The notes beneath the pieces are model-generated. The model was not told where the DNA came from. It was given only the letters and a program-made list of their open reading frames with translations, and searched no databases. Positions 37,445-47,112 of a stretch of 64,000 nt of DNA are shown one piece after another. The stretch spans positions 2,914,001-2,978,000 of the forward strand of contig NZ_AP018441.1 of the NCBI RefSeq assembly GCF_009937975.1, read 5' to 3'. A program made the translations under genes and the position numbers. The stretch's first letter is position 1. Every line of letters begins with the position of its first letter. Origin of the DNA: Undibacterium sp. YM2. GTDB lineage: Bacteria > Pseudomonadota > Gammaproteobacteria > Burkholderiales > Burkholderiaceae_D.

Positions 37445-39369
37445 TGACAAACGGGAAATCTGCATCTATGAAAATCCATCGTGTAGTGACCGGCATACTG
37501 GTATTTGCCAGCCTGGCTGGTGTTTGCAGCAGTCAGGTGCAGGCCGAAGCGACCACTGCCGCTGTTAAAGCGAAAACGATAAGCCCTGCCAGCGCGTCAC
37601 CGCGCGGCAAGCAGATGGAAAAACTCGATCGCGGTGTCGTCGCAATCTATACTGGCAAAAGCAATTTCATCAGTTGGCGTCTACTGGGAACCGATCCTGA
37701 CAATATCAGTTTCAACATCTATCGTGGACAGGAGAAATTAAACCGCGTTCCCCAGCGTGAAACCAATTTCACCGATGAGGCAGGTACAACCGCCAGCAGC
37801 TACACCATACGCCCGGTCATAGACGGTGCCGAATTGCTGGCAGATGCACCAAAAAGCACGTGGAGTAATTTGTACAAAACCATACCGGTACAAAAACCTG
37901 CTGATGGTGTCACGCCCAATGGATCTGCCTATATCTATGTGCTGAACGATGGCTCAGCCGCTGACCTTGATGGTGACGGCGAATACGAACTCATCGTCAA
38001 ATGGCAACCGACCAACGCCAAGGATAATTCCCAGGCTGGCTACACCGGCAATACCTACGTAGATGCCTACAAGCTCGATGGAAAGCTGTTGTGGCGCATT
38101 GATCTGGGCAAGAATATCCGCGCCGGGGCACATTACACCACCTTCCTGGCGTATGACTTTGATGGCGATGGCAAGGCAGAAGTCATGATGAAAACTGCGG
38201 ATGGCACCGTAGATGGCAAAGGTAAAGTCATAGGCAATGCTGCTGCCGATTATCGTAACGATAAAGGTTATATTTTATCTGGTCCTGAATATCTGACTGT
38301 TTTCAACGGCATGACGGGTGCCGCCATGGCCAGCACCAACTATATCCCTGCACGTGGTAATGTCGCAGCCTGGGGGGATGCCTATGGCAACCGGGTGGAC
38401 CGCTTTCTTGGCACGGTAGCGTTTCTGGATGGAGAACGTCCAAGCGCGGTCTTTTCGCGCGGCTATTACACCCGTGCAGTCATTGCAGCCTGGGACTGGC
38501 GCGATGGCAAACTCACCAGCCGCTGGACATTTGACAGCGATATCGAAGGCGGCCCGGTCAATCACCAGGGCGCACACTGGATGTCGGTCGCTGATGTGGA
38601 CGGCGATGGCAAGGACGACCTCATCTATGGCGCTGCCACGGTAGGCAGCAACGGCAAAATGCTGTACAGCACCGGCCTGTGCCACGGTGATGCTCTGCAT
38701 GTAGGCAAACTTGACCCCAATCGCCTGGGACAGCAAATTTACATGGTACATGAAACGCCAAGCTGCTATGGCGCACACGGACTGGAAATGCATGATGCCG
38801 CTACCGGAAAGATACTCTGGAGCGTAGATGGCAAAGGTGCCGATGTCGGTCGTGGCGTCTGCATGGACATAGACCCGGCTTATCCCGGCGAAGAATGCTG
38901 GGGATCAGTCGGTGGGCTGATGAGCGCCGCAGGTGTGGAAATTTCACCCCAGCATCCACGTCGCGTCAACTTCGCTGTCTGGTGGGATGGTGATCTGTTG
39001 CGTGAATCGCTGGATGGCACCCTGATAGAAAAATGGAATCCAAAAGCCTTCGCCTTCGAGCGTTTGCTCAATGGTGCGACTTATAACGCCGCATCCAATA
39101 ATGGCACCAAATCTACACCTGTGCTGTCGGCCGACTTATTTGGCGACTGGCGTGAAGAAGTCGTCTGGTGCAATAATGACAGCACTGCCCTGCTGGTATT
39201 CAGCACCACCATAGCAACACCACATCGCATCACCAGCCTGATGCACAATCCGCAATACAGGATGCAGGTGGCGGGACAAAATGCCGGGTACAACCAGCCT
39301 CCACATCCCAGTTTCTACCTCGGTGATGGCATGGTCATTACCAAACCTGAGCTCATACATACACCCTGA
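37444..39369 (+). CDS. PL11 rhamnogalacturonan lyase
   Basis: This 641-residue secreted protein is an eight-blade propeller lyase of family PL11. N-terminal EKLDRGVVAIY and FISWRLLGTDPDNISFNIYRG are hallmarks, and repeated DxDGDG calcium sites (DLDGDGEYEL, DFDGDGKAEV, DVDGDGKDDL) and the DLFGDWREEVVW segment are characteristic. It cleaves RG-I between rhamnose and galacturonate by beta-elimination, making the unsaturated ends that GH105 removes. The first ATG overlaps the preceding stop; ATG 37468 is an alternative start that still leaves the signal peptide. It is cotranscribed with the GH35 fusion. Confidence 0.92.
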   Translation: MTNGKSASMKIHRVVTGILVFASLAGVCSSQVQAEATTAAVKAKTISPASASPRGKQMEKLDRGVVAIYTGKSNFISWRLLGTDPDNISFNIYRGQEKLNRVPQRETNFTDEAGTTASSYTIRPVIDGAELLADAPKSTWSNLYKTIPVQKPADGVTPNGSAYIYVLNDGSAADLDGDGEYELIVKWQPTNAKDNSQAGYTGNTYVDAYKLDGKLLWRIDLGKNIRAGAHYTTFLAYDFDGDGKAEVMMKTADGTVDGKGKVIGNAAADYRNDKGYILSGPEYLTVFNGMTGAAMASTNYIPARGNVAAWGDAYGNRVDRFLGTVAFLDGERPSAVFSRGYYTRAVIAAWDWRDGKLTSRWTFDSDIEGGPVNHQGAHWMSVADVDGDGKDDLIYGAATVGSNGKMLYSTGLCHGDALHVGKLDPNRLGQQIYMVHETPSCYGAHGLEMHDAATGKILWSVDGKGADVGRGVCMDIDPAYPGEECWGSVGGLMSAAGVEISPQHPRRVNFAVWWDGDLLRESLDGTLIEKWNPKAFAFERLLNGATYNAASNNGTKSTPVLSADLFGDWREEVVWCNNDSTALLVFSTTIATPHRITSLMHNPQYRMQVAGQNAGYNQPPHPSFYLGDGMVITKPELIHTP

Positions 39370-39429
39370 TTTTCCATGCGCGATCAAACAACAGGCACAG
39401 CTATCTCCAGGTTTATAAAGTAACGGATA

Positions 39430-42195
39430 ATGTATAAATTAACACGTCGCAGCTTCATCAAAACAACGGCAGCCACAGCGCTTGTCAGTCATTTGCCTTC
39501 TCTGCAGGCGCAGAATCTGTCTGCGGGTAATACAGGCATGGAAATAAAGGCAGATGAGTTTATACGCCTGAACTGGCTGGAAGGAAAAGCGCCGCAAGTA
39601 TTAACAGGCGCAACAGTCGGCGTGCCATGGCCAAGAGGCAAGATAGCCAAAAGCCAACAGTTCCAATTGATCAATCAGGATGGCAAAGACTTGCCTACTC
39701 AAAGCTGGCCTCTGGCATATTGGCCTGATGGCACCTTGAAGTGGACTGCACATGCCGTGGGCGCGGGTGTCAGCCTGGGTTCAGAATTGCAGGTCAAGCC
39801 TGTAGCAAAAACTGCCCCGCCATCTGAAAACATTGTCAGTGTCAAACAAAGCAAAGACGGGTATCTGATAGATACCGGCGTGATGCTGTGTGATGTCGCT
39901 ACTCATGGGTCACAGCTTATCCGCAGCGTGCAGCGTGATGGCAGAGACATCATGCGCAATGGCCACCTGGTTGTCATCAGCGATGATCAGCCAGATGGTG
40001 AAAGCGGCACTACCCGCCAGCACAATTACCTCAGCAATATCAGCCAGGTCACCCTTGAACAACATGGCCCGGTACGTGCGGTGCTGAAGGTGGAAGGCAT
40101 GCACAAGGACGCCAAACGGGCCTGGTTGCCTTTCGTGCTCAGGCTGTATTTCTATGCAGGCGCGGATACCATACGTGTCATGCACAGCTTTGTTTATGAT
40201 GGCGATGAGCAACGCGATTTCTTGCGCGGTATAGGCTTGCGCTTCGACGTCCCCATGCGTGATGCGCTGTATGACAGGCATGTGCGCTTTGCCGGTGAAA
40301 ATGCCGGCTTGTGGGCAGAAGGTGTGCGTAATATGACCGGCCTGCGCCGTGACCCTGGCCCCGCAGTACGCAATGCCCAACTGGCAGGGCTTGCCTGCCC
40401 ACCACTGACACAGTTCCCAGAGGTGATACAGCGCCTGATCCATCTGGTACCAGCATGGGGTGATTACACCCTGTCACAACAATCGGCAGACGGTTTCAAG
40501 ATACGCAAACGTACCAAATCCGGTTATGGCTGGGTAGAAGCCGCCTGGGGACACAGGTCACCTGGCACAGGCTATATAGGTGGCATCAGTGGCGGTGTTG
40601 CTTTTGGCTTGCGCGATTTCTGGCAACGCCACCCTACCCAACTGGATATCCGTCAGGCGCATACAGACACCGTCCAGGTCACCGTCTGGATGTGGTCCCC
40701 AGATGCCCCTGCCATGGACCTGCGCTTTTACCATGACGGCATGGGCATGGAAACCCATGATCAGGAACGCGAAGGCCTGGAGATCACCTACGAAGATTAT
40801 GAAAAAGGATTTGGTAGCCCCATGGGTGTGGCCCGCAGTAGCGAAATCACTTTATGGGTATGCGCCGCCACCCCGTCAAGGGAAAAACTGGTGCAGTTTG
40901 CTGATGCAGTACAGACACCGCCACAACTGGTGGCAAAGCCCAGTCATTTCCTGGCGACTGGCGTGTTCGGCGGACTGTGGAGCTTGCCTGATCGCTCGCA
41001 TCCGGTAAAAGCTGCACTTGAAGATCAGCTCGATTTCCGCTTCAATTTTTACAAGGAACAACTTGAACAGCGCCACTGGTATGGTTTCTGGGATTATGGC
41101 GACATCCGCCATACCTATGATCTGGACCGGCATGAATGGCGTTATGACGTCGGTGGCTTTGCCTGGGATAATTCCGAACTATCCCCCGACCTTTGGCTCT
41201 GGTATTCCTTCCTGCGCACCGGACGGGCAGACATCTTCCGTTTTGCCGAAGCCATGGTCCGCCATACCAGTGAAGTCGATATCCATCACCTGGGGCAATT
41301 TGCCGGCCTGGGTTCTCGCCACAATGTACAGCACTGGGGTTGCAGTGCAAAGCAGTTGCGCATTAGTGCCGCCGTCTATCGCCGCTTTTATTATTACCTG
41401 ACAGCAGATGAACGCATAGGCGACATCATGCATTCACTGATAGATGCCGACAAAAAACTGGAAAGCACAGATCCGGCGCGCAAACTAAAACCTAGAGAAG
41501 ATATCAGTAATATCAAGGCACATGCCGGTTTCGGCACGGACTGGGGTTCACTCGCCGGCAACTGGCTGACCGAATGGGAACGCAGCGGTGACATCAGATA
41601 CCGCAACAAGATATTGACCGGCATGCGTGACATTGCCGGCATGCCCCACGGCTTTTTCAACGGTAACAGCTTTGCCTATGACGCTGACACCAGCCACCTG
41701 ATCAATGTCTTTGGTAAGCGCGCATCAGCCAGCCATTTGAATGCTGTCTTTGGCGCAGTAGAAATTTTTGCCGAACTGTTGACCCTGACTGACGAACCCG
41801 GGTTTGTACGAGCATGGCTGCAGTACTGCGAGCTCTTTAATGCAGGCAAACAGGAGCAGATCAATGCACTGGGCATGCCGCACGGTGCCGGCAATGCCTT
41901 GCGTAACGGCCACTCCAGACTCACTGCCTATGTCGCTTGGAAAAACAAAAATCCCGCATTGGCACAACGCGCCTGGAGCGAGTTTTTTGGTAACCGTGGC
42001 GTGCCCGGCCCATTGCTGAAGACCACACGCGTTCAGGGTATCAATAGCCTTAATCCCGTCGATGAAGTGCCATGGATCAGCACTAATGACACTGCCCAAT
42101 GGGGCTTGGCTGCGATACAAAATCTGGCACTCATCGGTGAGTATATTCCCTCAGTGACAGACCTGAAAAAAATGACTCTTGCAGACCCGGATTGA
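39430..42195 (+). CDS. PL26-type exo-rhamnogalacturonan lyase (PcRGLX/YetA-like), Tat signal
   Basis: This 921-residue protein starts with a Tat signal (LTRRSFIKTTAATALVSHLP). The body matches the RIFT-barrel plus alpha/alpha-toroid architecture of Penicillium exo-rhamnogalacturonan lyase and Bacillus YetA: GVPWPRGKIAKSQQF and YWPDGTLKWTAHAV near the N-terminus, and FYKEQLEQRHWYGFWDYGD and HRSPGTGYIGG in later parts. The activity would release disaccharides from RG-I chain ends, complementing the PL11 endolyase. It lies 60 bases after PL11. The family is fairly clear; bacterial activity is less well established. Confidence 0.82.
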   Translation: MYKLTRRSFIKTTAATALVSHLPSLQAQNLSAGNTGMEIKADEFIRLNWLEGKAPQVLTGATVGVPWPRGKIAKSQQFQLINQDGKDLPTQSWPLAYWPDGTLKWTAHAVGAGVSLGSELQVKPVAKTAPPSENIVSVKQSKDGYLIDTGVMLCDVATHGSQLIRSVQRDGRDIMRNGHLVVISDDQPDGESGTTRQHNYLSNISQVTLEQHGPVRAVLKVEGMHKDAKRAWLPFVLRLYFYAGADTIRVMHSFVYDGDEQRDFLRGIGLRFDVPMRDALYDRHVRFAGENAGLWAEGVRNMTGLRRDPGPAVRNAQLAGLACPPLTQFPEVIQRLIHLVPAWGDYTLSQQSADGFKIRKRTKSGYGWVEAAWGHRSPGTGYIGGISGGVAFGLRDFWQRHPTQLDIRQAHTDTVQVTVWMWSPDAPAMDLRFYHDGMGMETHDQEREGLEITYEDYEKGFGSPMGVARSSEITLWVCAATPSREKLVQFADAVQTPPQLVAKPSHFLATGVFGGLWSLPDRSHPVKAALEDQLDFRFNFYKEQLEQRHWYGFWDYGDIRHTYDLDRHEWRYDVGGFAWDNSELSPDLWLWYSFLRTGRADIFRFAEAMVRHTSEVDIHHLGQFAGLGSRHNVQHWGCSAKQLRISAAVYRRFYYYLTADERIGDIMHSLIDADKKLESTDPARKLKPREDISNIKAHAGFGTDWGSLAGNWLTEWERSGDIRYRNKILTGMRDIAGMPHGFFNGNSFAYDADTSHLINVFGKRASASHLNAVFGAVEIFAELLTLTDEPGFVRAWLQYCELFNAGKQEQINALGMPHGAGNALRNGHSRLTAYVAWKNKNPALAQRAWSEFFGNRGVPGPLLKTTRVQGINSLNPVDEVPWISTNDTAQWGLAAIQNLALIGEYIPSVTDLKKMTLADPD

Positions 42196-42315
42196 ACAAA
42201 TGAAGCACCCGCATCTACTGACAACAAACTGATACAAAGCAAGTTGAACAAGGCAGACATTTTTACGTCATAGTGTTGGCAATTTCATCTAATGGCATTC
42301 AACTAGACCCAAATC

Positions 42316-44700
42316 ATGACTACACGCCGTAAAAAAATATGCCCAGCGACAGTAACGCAATTTGTCCGTCATGGTCGCAAGACAACGCGTAACCTGGTAG
42401 TGGGTGTGCTGATCACAGAAGCTTTTTGCATGAGTCCAATTGCTTATGCTCAAACCCCGGATAAGCCAGCTGTACCTGCCACACCGGCCAAAGCCGCAAC
42501 ACCAGTCAAGCCTGCAGAAACCAAACCAGAAGAAACAAATAGTAAGACTGGGCCGGTAAGCAAAACAGATAGCAAGCCTGTGACATCTGATGCGCCAGTA
42601 AGCAGCAGTGGCGAGCCACAATCGGTGACCGTACAAGCAGAGCGCCCCAGCAATCGCATTGATCGTCAGGTATATGATGTCAAATCAGATGTCGCCAGTA
42701 CCAATGGCACGGCCGCCGACGCCCTTAACAATATCCCTTCTGTATCCGTAGATCCAGATGGCACAGTCAGTCTGCGGGGCAGCACTAAAGTTCAAATCCT
42801 GATCGATGGAAAACCATCCGCCATGATGCAGGGCGACAATCGTGGCGCATCGCTGAATGCCATGCCCTCGCACGACATAGAATCTATAGAAGTGATCAAT
42901 AATCCTGGCGCGCAGTTTGGCAACGAAGGCGGTGGTGGGCCCATTCTCAATCTGGTCATGCGACGTAATCGCCAACCCGGTGGTTTCGGTGTCGTCAATG
43001 CTAATGCCGGATCAGCGGGTCGCTATAACAGCGCTGTATCTGGCAGTTATCATGAAGGCCTGTTTGGCATACAAGGTGGGATGAATTTCCGCCATGATGG
43101 CAGAAATTCAGTAGGCGAGGCTGTCCGCGACCGGCTTGATCTCGGTCAGCACAGTACTCAGGATTCTGCTTCTGCTGGCTTGAATAATTCTTCCGGTGTC
43201 AATGCTGCGATTACGTACAACATCGGCACGAAGGATACACTCGGGGCCAATTTCTCTTATGCCAGACGCAACAATGACCAAAAATCGACAGACCACTACC
43301 TGAACACCGGTCAAATCAATAGTGACTATGTGCGTTCCACCCAGCGCGGTGGCGAAAGCACCAACTACAGTTGGGGTGGACGCTATGACCACAAGGGAGA
43401 TATCAACGGTGAAATAATGCGGCTGGACTTGCGTGTATCAGGTTCGGACAATGCCAGCTCCAACGCCTATTCCAACGTATACTCTAACGTAGATGCGAGC
43501 AGTCCGATTATTTTTACCGATGTGCACAGCAGGCAAAATAATGCCAACAATATCAAGATCGTCGATTTTACCGGTGACTATGAACGCCCCGATGAAAAGG
43601 GTCTTTTAAAAATGGGCTACAAGATAGCCAACAACAAAAGTGAATTTGATACCAGCTATTTTAATATTGATCCCATCAGCAACACTGCCATCCTCAATCC
43701 ATCACGAACCAATAGCTATAATCTGGATGAAGCCAATATTGCCCTGTACGGATCGTATCAATTGCGCCTGAATGAAAAATGGGGTGTACTGGCAGGCCTG
43801 AGGACGGAGTATACGCATATCGATATTCAACAATTGACTGCGCGCATAGAGGCGACCAATCACTACATTAACTATATTCCCAGCTTCTTCGCCAGTTATA
43901 AGGCCAGTGACGACACCACCCTGCGTTTCAGTTATGCCCACCGCATACGTCGCGCCAATGCCAATGAGCTCAATCCTTTTGTTGTCTATCGTGACGAGCT
44001 GAATTACTCTAGCGGCAACCCAAAATTGAAGCCGGCGCAAACAGACTCTTTTGAATTGGCGTATGAAACCAGAGTCATCGGGCTGGATATGAATATCCGT
44101 GGCTACTATCGCACAGAAAGCGACAGTATTTTGTCTCGAAAAATCCCGATCAACGACACTGTCGTGCTGACCACGCTGGAAAACGGTGGCGGCAATCATT
44201 CCAGCGGCGTTGAATTCACGCTCAGCGGCAAGCTGACTCCCAAGCTTTCCATCAATACCAGCGGCAACCTCTTATTCATCGAACAAAAAATCCTGAATAC
44301 TGCCGGTCAGGAAATTCAGCGTTCAGCATCTTCATTAAGTTTGCGCGGACGCTTTAATTATCAACTCAGCGAGCAAGATCAGCTGCAAATCAGCCTTAAT
44401 TCCCAGGGGAAAACTCTGTCGGGCGAAGGTTATCGGCAACCCAATTCCACTGCTAATTTCAGCCTGCGCCACACCATTACGCCTAGCCTGAATCTGGTTT
44501 TGAACGTCACGGATGTCTTTAACTCAAACAAAATTGAGACCATCGTCGATACAGACACACTCAAAGAACACAATATCCGGCGTTATGACGGTCGCCTGAT
44601 ATATGTCGGGCTGTCTTATCGCTTTGGCGGCAATACAGCCGGCGGCCAGGGCAATAATCGTCAGGAAATGCGCCGCCCGCCTCCACCTGGCCAATCCTGA
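42316..44700 (+). CDS. TonB-dependent receptor, outer-membrane beta-barrel type
   Basis: This 794-residue receptor differs from the one at 18298. It has a long signal region (about 1-46, ending AYAQ), a Pro/Ala/Lys/Thr-rich linker (about 47-100), a plug (ADALNNIPSVSVDPDGTVSLRG, VQILIDGKPSAM, IESIEVINNPGAQFGNEGGGG) and a barrel ending in YVGLSYRFGGN and a disordered Pro/Arg-rich tail. The plug resembles receptors of the CarbopepD/outer-membrane-beta-barrel class. Position between PL26 and acetylesterases suggests RG-I oligosaccharide uptake, perhaps of smaller backbone pieces. Substrate unknown. Confidence 0.87.
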   Translation: MTTRRKKICPATVTQFVRHGRKTTRNLVVGVLITEAFCMSPIAYAQTPDKPAVPATPAKAATPVKPAETKPEETNSKTGPVSKTDSKPVTSDAPVSSSGEPQSVTVQAERPSNRIDRQVYDVKSDVASTNGTAADALNNIPSVSVDPDGTVSLRGSTKVQILIDGKPSAMMQGDNRGASLNAMPSHDIESIEVINNPGAQFGNEGGGGPILNLVMRRNRQPGGFGVVNANAGSAGRYNSAVSGSYHEGLFGIQGGMNFRHDGRNSVGEAVRDRLDLGQHSTQDSASAGLNNSSGVNAAITYNIGTKDTLGANFSYARRNNDQKSTDHYLNTGQINSDYVRSTQRGGESTNYSWGGRYDHKGDINGEIMRLDLRVSGSDNASSNAYSNVYSNVDASSPIIFTDVHSRQNNANNIKIVDFTGDYERPDEKGLLKMGYKIANNKSEFDTSYFNIDPISNTAILNPSRTNSYNLDEANIALYGSYQLRLNEKWGVLAGLRTEYTHIDIQQLTARIEATNHYINYIPSFFASYKASDDTTLRFSYAHRIRRANANELNPFVVYRDELNYSSGNPKLKPAQTDSFELAYETRVIGLDMNIRGYYRTESDSILSRKIPINDTVVLTTLENGGGNHSSGVEFTLSGKLTPKLSINTSGNLLFIEQKILNTAGQEIQRSASSLSLRGRFNYQLSEQDQLQISLNSQGKTLSGEGYRQPNSTANFSLRHTITPSLNLVLNVTDVFNSNKIETIVDTDTLKEHNIRRYDGRLIYVGLSYRFGGNTAGGQGNNRQEMRRPPPPGQS

Positions 44701-44726
44701 TGCGGCCTTACCGCAATCCGGCAATC

Positions 44727-44763
44727 AACGGCCTGTCGAATACTATAGACAGGCCGTTTTTCA
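44727..44763 (+). terminator. Rho-independent terminator after the second TonB receptor gene
   Basis: Eleven-base perfect arms AACGGCCTGTC (44727-44737) and GACAGGCCGTT (44748-44758) are followed by T residues. It lies 27 bases after the receptor stop and about 130 bases before the acetylesterase genes. Confidence 0.88.
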
Positions 44764-44887
44764 TCGAATGCCAATCACCACTCTGATTGTTTTTCTGAAA
44801 AACGGCCTTTGCCCCATAGCTACCCTAAAATGCATCAATAATTTCCAGAGCTTTTTATTACTGCAAGTATTTCCTGAGCTTATTCCG

Positions 44888-46138
44888 ATGAAAAAAATAC
44901 CGACTTTCAAGCTATTGATTTTTATTGGCAGCATCGCCTTTAGTAATACGCTCTACGCCCAAACATATTCATTTGATTTCAGCACAAAGCCTGCAGCGCA
45001 GTCCAAAGCGGTGAAAACAGATGCTATCTATTCAACAGAGACCGGATTTGGCTTTGAGAATGGTGCTCAGATCAGCACTACCGGCAATGGCATCAGCAGC
45101 GCTAAACCCTTCCTGTTTTCCGTTGCTGTACCCGAGGGAAATTATCGCGTCAAACTCATGCTGGGTGATGATGACGGCGAATCTGAGACGACCGTCAAGG
45201 CAGAAACCCGCCGTCTGATGCTGGAAAAAATCAAAACCAGGAAAGGTGAGCGCATAGAAAAAAGCTTCATCGTCAACGTACGTCGCCCTGGTATTGCTGA
45301 CGGTGGCGAAGTCAAATTGAAGCAGCGCGAAACAGGAGAAGAACAATTTACCTGGGATGACAAACTGACGCTGGAATTCAATGGCCCACGCTCCAGTGTA
45401 GATACCATCAGCATTGAGCGCGTAGAAAATGTGCCCACGCTTTATTTACTGGGTGACTCTACTGTCACCGATCAACCAGGCGAGCCTTACGCCAGTTGGG
45501 GGCAAATGCTGCCGCGCTTTTTCTCCGCAGATGTCAGTGTCGCGAATTATGCGCAGTCAGGCGAATCCCTGGCATCTTCTAAAACGGCACGCAGGCTGGA
45601 CAAAGTACTTAGCCTGGTCAAGCCTGACGACTATGTGTTGATCCAATTTGGGCACAATGACATGAAGGCGGTGGATGTTGCCACTTACAAAAATAACCTG
45701 AAGATCTACACCGCCGCACTGGCTGAAAAACATGCGCAGGTGGTATTGGTCACCCAAGTACAACGCCGCACATTTGAAGGTACGACTATCACCAATTCTC
45801 ACAAGGGCTATCCAGATGCAGTACGTGAAGTCGCAAAAGAAGAGAACCTGCCTCTGATTGATCTGCATGCCATGAGCAAGGTCTTTTATGAAGCACTGGG
45901 GCCAGAAAAGTCTTTGCTGGCATTTAAACCGGGGGACGGCACCCATCACAATGCCTACGGTGCTTATGAGCTGGCCAGGTGCATCGTGGAAGGTGTGCGG
46001 CAAAGCAAATTACCTCTGAAAAAATTCATCCTGGCTCAGCCGGAAAACTTTGATCCTGCCAAACCGGACGCGCCAGAGTCCTTTTTCATACCGGCCAGCC
46101 CGGCTATCGTCAGTATAAAAAAGCCAGATGGCAGTTGA
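44888..46138 (+). CDS. Rhamnogalacturonan acetylesterase-like SGNH hydrolase with N-terminal beta domain
   Basis: This protein of about 416 residues has a signal peptide ending TLYAQ, an N-terminal beta-rich domain (about 20-185, a carbohydrate-binding or malectin-like region: TYSFDFSTKP, FLFSVAVPEGNYRVKLMLGD) and an SGNH esterase domain (about 190-400). Catalytic blocks are LLGDSTVTDQPG (Ser), the block II Gly (YAQSGES), FGHNDMK (Asn) and GDGTHHNAYGAY (Asp/His). This matches CE12-type esterases, which remove acetyl groups from galacturonate of RG-I and so open it to lyases. The open frame reaches back to 44603 inside the TonB gene; ATG 44888 is used because it gives the signal peptide. Confidence 0.86.
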   Translation: MKKIPTFKLLIFIGSIAFSNTLYAQTYSFDFSTKPAAQSKAVKTDAIYSTETGFGFENGAQISTTGNGISSAKPFLFSVAVPEGNYRVKLMLGDDDGESETTVKAETRRLMLEKIKTRKGERIEKSFIVNVRRPGIADGGEVKLKQRETGEEQFTWDDKLTLEFNGPRSSVDTISIERVENVPTLYLLGDSTVTDQPGEPYASWGQMLPRFFSADVSVANYAQSGESLASSKTARRLDKVLSLVKPDDYVLIQFGHNDMKAVDVATYKNNLKIYTAALAEKHAQVVLVTQVQRRTFEGTTITNSHKGYPDAVREVAKEENLPLIDLHAMSKVFYEALGPEKSLLAFKPGDGTHHNAYGAYELARCIVEGVRQSKLPLKKFILAQPENFDPAKPDAPESFFIPASPAIVSIKKPDGS

Positions 46139-46164
46139 GTTGTCGTTGATACGCGTCTTATAAT
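46135..46164 (+). promoter_or_regulatory. Candidate promoter of the second acetylesterase gene
   Basis: TTGAGT (46135-46140), 18 bases, then a perfect TATAAT (46159-46164) lie 45 bases before the start at 46209. The -35 overlaps the end of the previous gene. Confidence 0.4.
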
Positions 46165-46208
46165 CAGTTGATTTAATGACTGCCATGGCACCGTTTAGAG
46201 GACTTTTC

Positions 46209-47075
46209 ATGATTATACGCAGCACAATCCCTATTTCGTTGAATAAGGCCTTGCAGGCTTTAATCCTTCTGGCGGTAGTTAGTGTAGCCTCAGCACAGAC
46301 AGTGAAAGAAGATGACAGACCAGTTGTGGAAGAAAGCAGGCAGATCGTCAATCAGGCGGCTGACCCTAAATTGCCCTCCTTCTTTATCGTTGGCGACTCC
46401 ACAGCCCGTAGTGACGCACCCATGCGTGGCTGGGCTGATGAAATAGCACCCTATTTCGACTTAAAAAAAATTAATGTCATCAATCGTGCCATAGGCGGGC
46501 GTAGCAGTCGTACCTATATACAGGAGGGCCGCTGGGACAAGGTATTGGGCGAAATGAAGGCTGGTGATTTCTTGCTGGTACAGTTTGGGCATAATGATGT
46601 TGGTCCGGTTGATGCCAGAGGCAAATTCAGAGGCACATTGCGCAGCACTGGAGAGGATACCGAAATCATCAACAGACCAGATGGCAGTGTTGAAATCGTG
46701 CACAGTTACGGCTGGTATTTAAAAAAATACATACAAGATGCCAGGGCGAAGGGTATTTCCATCATTATCGCAACCCCAGTGCCGCACAAGGACTGGGCTA
46801 ATGATTTTGCCGAGCATCGCAAGCTGGCAAGCATAGTCGCCAATGAAACCCAGGTAGCCCTGATTGATGTGACAGCCATTACAGGCAAGACATACGACGC
46901 CCTCGGCAAGGAAAAAGTCGATACCTTGTTTAGCGACCAGCGCACCCATACCAACGTCACCGGCGCGAGGATTAATGCAGAATCCGTCATTGCGGGCATC
47001 AAAGGTCTCTCAGGCAATGGCTTGAACAACTATCTTTCACTTAAAGCTGGCCTTATATCACCGCAGCCTGAGTGA
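46209..47075 (+). CDS. Rhamnogalacturonan acetylesterase, CE12-like
   Basis: This SGNH hydrolase of about 288 residues has a signal peptide ending ASAQ. The blocks are FIVGDSTARSDAPMRGWADE (Ser), RAIGGRSSRTYI, LLVQFGHNDVGP (Asn) and SDQRTHTNVTGA (Asp/His near the C-terminus), a standard rhamnogalacturonan acetylesterase pattern. The start ATG 46209 has AGAGGA about six bases upstream. It lacks the N-terminal beta domain of its neighbour. Two esterases side by side may handle different acetyl positions or different chain lengths. Confidence 0.88.
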   Translation: MIIRSTIPISLNKALQALILLAVVSVASAQTVKEDDRPVVEESRQIVNQAADPKLPSFFIVGDSTARSDAPMRGWADEIAPYFDLKKINVINRAIGGRSSRTYIQEGRWDKVLGEMKAGDFLLVQFGHNDVGPVDARGKFRGTLRSTGEDTEIINRPDGSVEIVHSYGWYLKKYIQDARAKGISIIIATPVPHKDWANDFAEHRKLASIVANETQVALIDVTAITGKTYDALGKEKVDTLFSDQRTHTNVTGARINAESVIAGIKGLSGNGLNNYLSLKAGLISPQPE

Positions 47076-47112
47076 AATTTTCTGGCAACTCACAATTCTA
47101 TATATTCACTTC

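Noticed and set aside
44603..44887. N-terminal extension of the first acetylesterase back into the TonB receptor gene
   Set aside because: It crosses the terminator at 44727-44763 and would bury the signal peptide that starts at 44888.
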